A DNA stretch of 50,547 nucleotides from Thiobacillus denitrificans. GTDB taxonomy: Bacteria; Pseudomonadota; Gammaproteobacteria; Burkholderiales; Thiobacillaceae. Below are positions 49,143-50,547 of this stretch, piece after piece; positions within the stretch are counted from its first letter, which is position 1, and each line of letters starts with the position of its first letter. Below the pieces are notes generated by a model. The model was given only the letters and a program-made list of their open reading frames with translations, ran no database searches and was not told the origin of the DNA. The DNA is taken from assembly GCA_020725005.1 (NCBI GenBank), contig DYFW01000005.1, positions 1-50,547 of the forward strand, in the 5' to 3' direction. The translations under genes were made by a program, and so were the position numbers.

Positions 49143-50547
49143 ATGATCCAGAACCACAATCCGGTCGCCTACCATTGCGACAGCGAAGGCAGTGGCGGCC
49201 AATGCGGATGCCAGCCGAACCGGGTGCAGCCCACGCCGGCGGCATCCGTCTTCCCCTACCTGCGCGACGACGAACCGGCGTATGCCCGGCTCAACGATCC
49301 GCAGACGAAAACCGTCAACCGCTACGGCACGCCCATCGAAACCGTGCCCGAAGGGCATGCGCTGCGCGGACACAGCCTCAACATCAACGGCAACCCCGAG
49401 ATCGGCGCCAACCCCAACCGCTACAAGCAGCACGGCTTCTTCTTCAACGCCGACAACTGCATCGCCTGCCACGCCTGCGAGGCGGCCTGCTCGGAAAAGA
49501 ACGACAATCCGGCGCACATCGCCTTCCGTTCGGTCGGTTTCGTCGAGGGCGGCACCTATCCGGACACCCGCCGCCTCAACATCTCGATGGCGTGCAACCA
49601 CTGCGACAACCCGGTCTGCCTCAAGGGCTGCCCGACGCGCGCCTATACCAAGTTCGCCGAATACGGCGCAGTGCTGCAGGACCCGGACATCTGCTTCGGC
49701 TGCGGCTACTGCACCTGGGTCTGCCCCTACAACGCGCCGCAGCTCGACCCGGTCAAGGGCCAGGTCTCGAAATGCAACATGTGCGTCGACCGGCTCGAGG
49801 TGGGACTGAAGCCTGCCTGCGTCGCGGCCTGCCTCGGCAAGGCGCTCGATTTCGGCGTGATCGAGAACATCCCCGAGGGACGCACCCAGGCGAAGGCCGA
49901 GATCCCCGGCTTTCCGCGCACCGACATCACCCACCCCAACATCCGCTTCGAGCAGACGCGCAGCCTCCAGCGCGACATGGTGCGGCTCGACAGCGCGCCG
50001 CTGAAATACCACCGCGACGACGCCAGCGGCCGCTACCGGCCGGTGGTCGACCCCAAGCACGGCTTCACGCGGCAGTGGAACCTGAAAAAACTGCTCGGCT
50101 CGCACGAGAACGCGCACATCGCCTTCACGCTGTCGGTGCAGGCGGTGATGGGCGCCTTCCTGCTGCTGTCGGTCGGTGCCTGGCTGGGTTCGGAGGCGGT
50201 TGCCGATTTCATCGGCAGCGCCGCCTATCTGCCCACCGTCGCGGCGATGATCGCGCTCATGGCCTTCGGCCTCATCAAGCTCAACCTGCACCTGGGCAAA
50301 CCGCTGCGTTTCTACCGCGGCTTCAACAACTGGAGGCTGTCGCCGGTCAGCCGCGAGATCGCCGGCGTGTCGCTGTTCTTCGGCGGCCTGTCCGGCTACG
50401 GATTCTTCGCGCTGCTCCACGATCTGCCCTTCGCCGGCGCGTTGCAGACCGCCAGCGCCGTGGCCGCGCTCGTCGGGCTTGCCGTCGGCGGCTACTACAT
50501 GATCAAGCTCTACCGCATTCCGGCGCGGCCGTTCTGGGACCACTGGC
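49143..50547 (+). CDS. Fe-S/DmsC-like membrane anchor fusion, 3' end outside window
   Basis: At least 468 residues, open to the window end. Residues 1-30 carry three extra cysteines (YHCDSEGSGGQCGCQ). About 110-240 holds four ferredoxin-type cysteine sets (CIACHACEAAC, CNHCDNPVCLKGC, CFGCGYCTWVC, and CNMC...CVAAC), as in DmsB/NrfC. From about 325 there is a DmsC-like membrane domain with four visible helices (HIAFTLSVQAVMGAFLLLSV, YYMIKLYRIPARPFWDHW at the edge). It should pass electrons from quinol to the nitrate reductase encoded just before it. It starts 11 bases after the nasA stop behind GAGGAG. Without the end, the full helix count is unknown. Confidence 0.85.
   Translation, partial: MIQNHNPVAYHCDSEGSGGQCGCQPNRVQPTPAASVFPYLRDDEPAYARLNDPQTKTVNRYGTPIETVPEGHALRGHSLNINGNPEIGANPNRYKQHGFFFNADNCIACHACEAACSEKNDNPAHIAFRSVGFVEGGTYPDTRRLNISMACNHCDNPVCLKGCPTRAYTKFAEYGAVLQDPDICFGCGYCTWVCPYNAPQLDPVKGQVSKCNMCVDRLEVGLKPACVAACLGKALDFGVIENIPEGRTQAKAEIPGFPRTDITHPNIRFEQTRSLQRDMVRLDSAPLKYHRDDASGRYRPVVDPKHGFTRQWNLKKLLGSHENAHIAFTLSVQAVMGAFLLLSVGAWLGSEAVADFIGSAAYLPTVAAMIALMAFGLIKLNLHLGKPLRFYRGFNNWRLSPVSREIAGVSLFFGGLSGYGFFALLHDLPFAGALQTASAVAALVGLAVGGYYMIKLYRIPARPFWDHW

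Overview
This GC-rich window reads as chromosome of a sulfur-oxidising betaproteobacterium, most like Thiobacillus or relatives. The evidence is soxB, a DsrC-family protein, the murU-pepP-ubiH-ubiI/F-like-dsbC block, YfdX, mer genes and a nitrate-assimilation cluster. The genus is an inference from gene content; no rRNA or tRNA gene is visible.

Layout. 1-5405: cell-wall recycling (amgK end, murU), aminopeptidase P, two flavin ubiquinone hydroxylases and dsbC, tightly packed on +. 5835-9767: soxB and a LysR regulator on -, then a DsrC-like gene and an HPP membrane protein on +. 9764-14300: ZIP transporter, GNAT, a 23-codon gene, a DUF3846-like gene and katG on -, facing a broken oxyR. 14447-16795: GH15 glucoamylase-type enzyme. 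16817-25055: an envelope-stress-like block. It holds a DegP/HtrA protease, a CcoQ-like peptide, a frameshifted lipoprotein and a DUF1269-type protein on -, then a decayed phospholipase D gene, YfdX, and a sensor kinase with an NtrC-type regulator. Sigma-54-type -24/-12 elements sit before the DUF1269-type gene, yfdX and the following SQR-like flavoprotein gene.

25103-34823: SQR-like flavoprotein, a ZIP remnant, an intact OxyR with DUF202 protein, a manganese riboswitch with an UPF0016 exporter, YqaA and DUF3617 proteins, a rubrerythrin-rubredoxin-reductase peroxide-reducing chain, and merR/merTPA. 34842-42507: rhodanese lipoprotein, QueD-like protein, P-type ATPase, HD-GYP protein, methyltransferase, a membrane protein with a nested small-gene start, and an AraC regulator. 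42635-50547: two NtrC/sigma-54-type promoters drive a 71-codon gene plus ybiB, and nirB-nirD-nasA-like followed by a four-cluster Fe-S/DmsC-like fusion that runs off the window.

Themes. Oxidative stress defence (katG, OxyR, rubrerythrin chain, DsbC), metal handling (ZIP, Mn exporter, mer, P-type ATPase) and nitrogen assimilation dominate. Two points stand out. One is a putative local sigma-54 regulon built around an unnamed kinase/regulator pair. The other is a nitrate reductase that appears to take electrons from quinol through a DmsBC-like partner instead of from NAD(P)H or ferredoxin. Loss is also visible: oxyR is broken beside an intact ZIP gene at one locus, while ZIP is broken beside an intact oxyR at the other.
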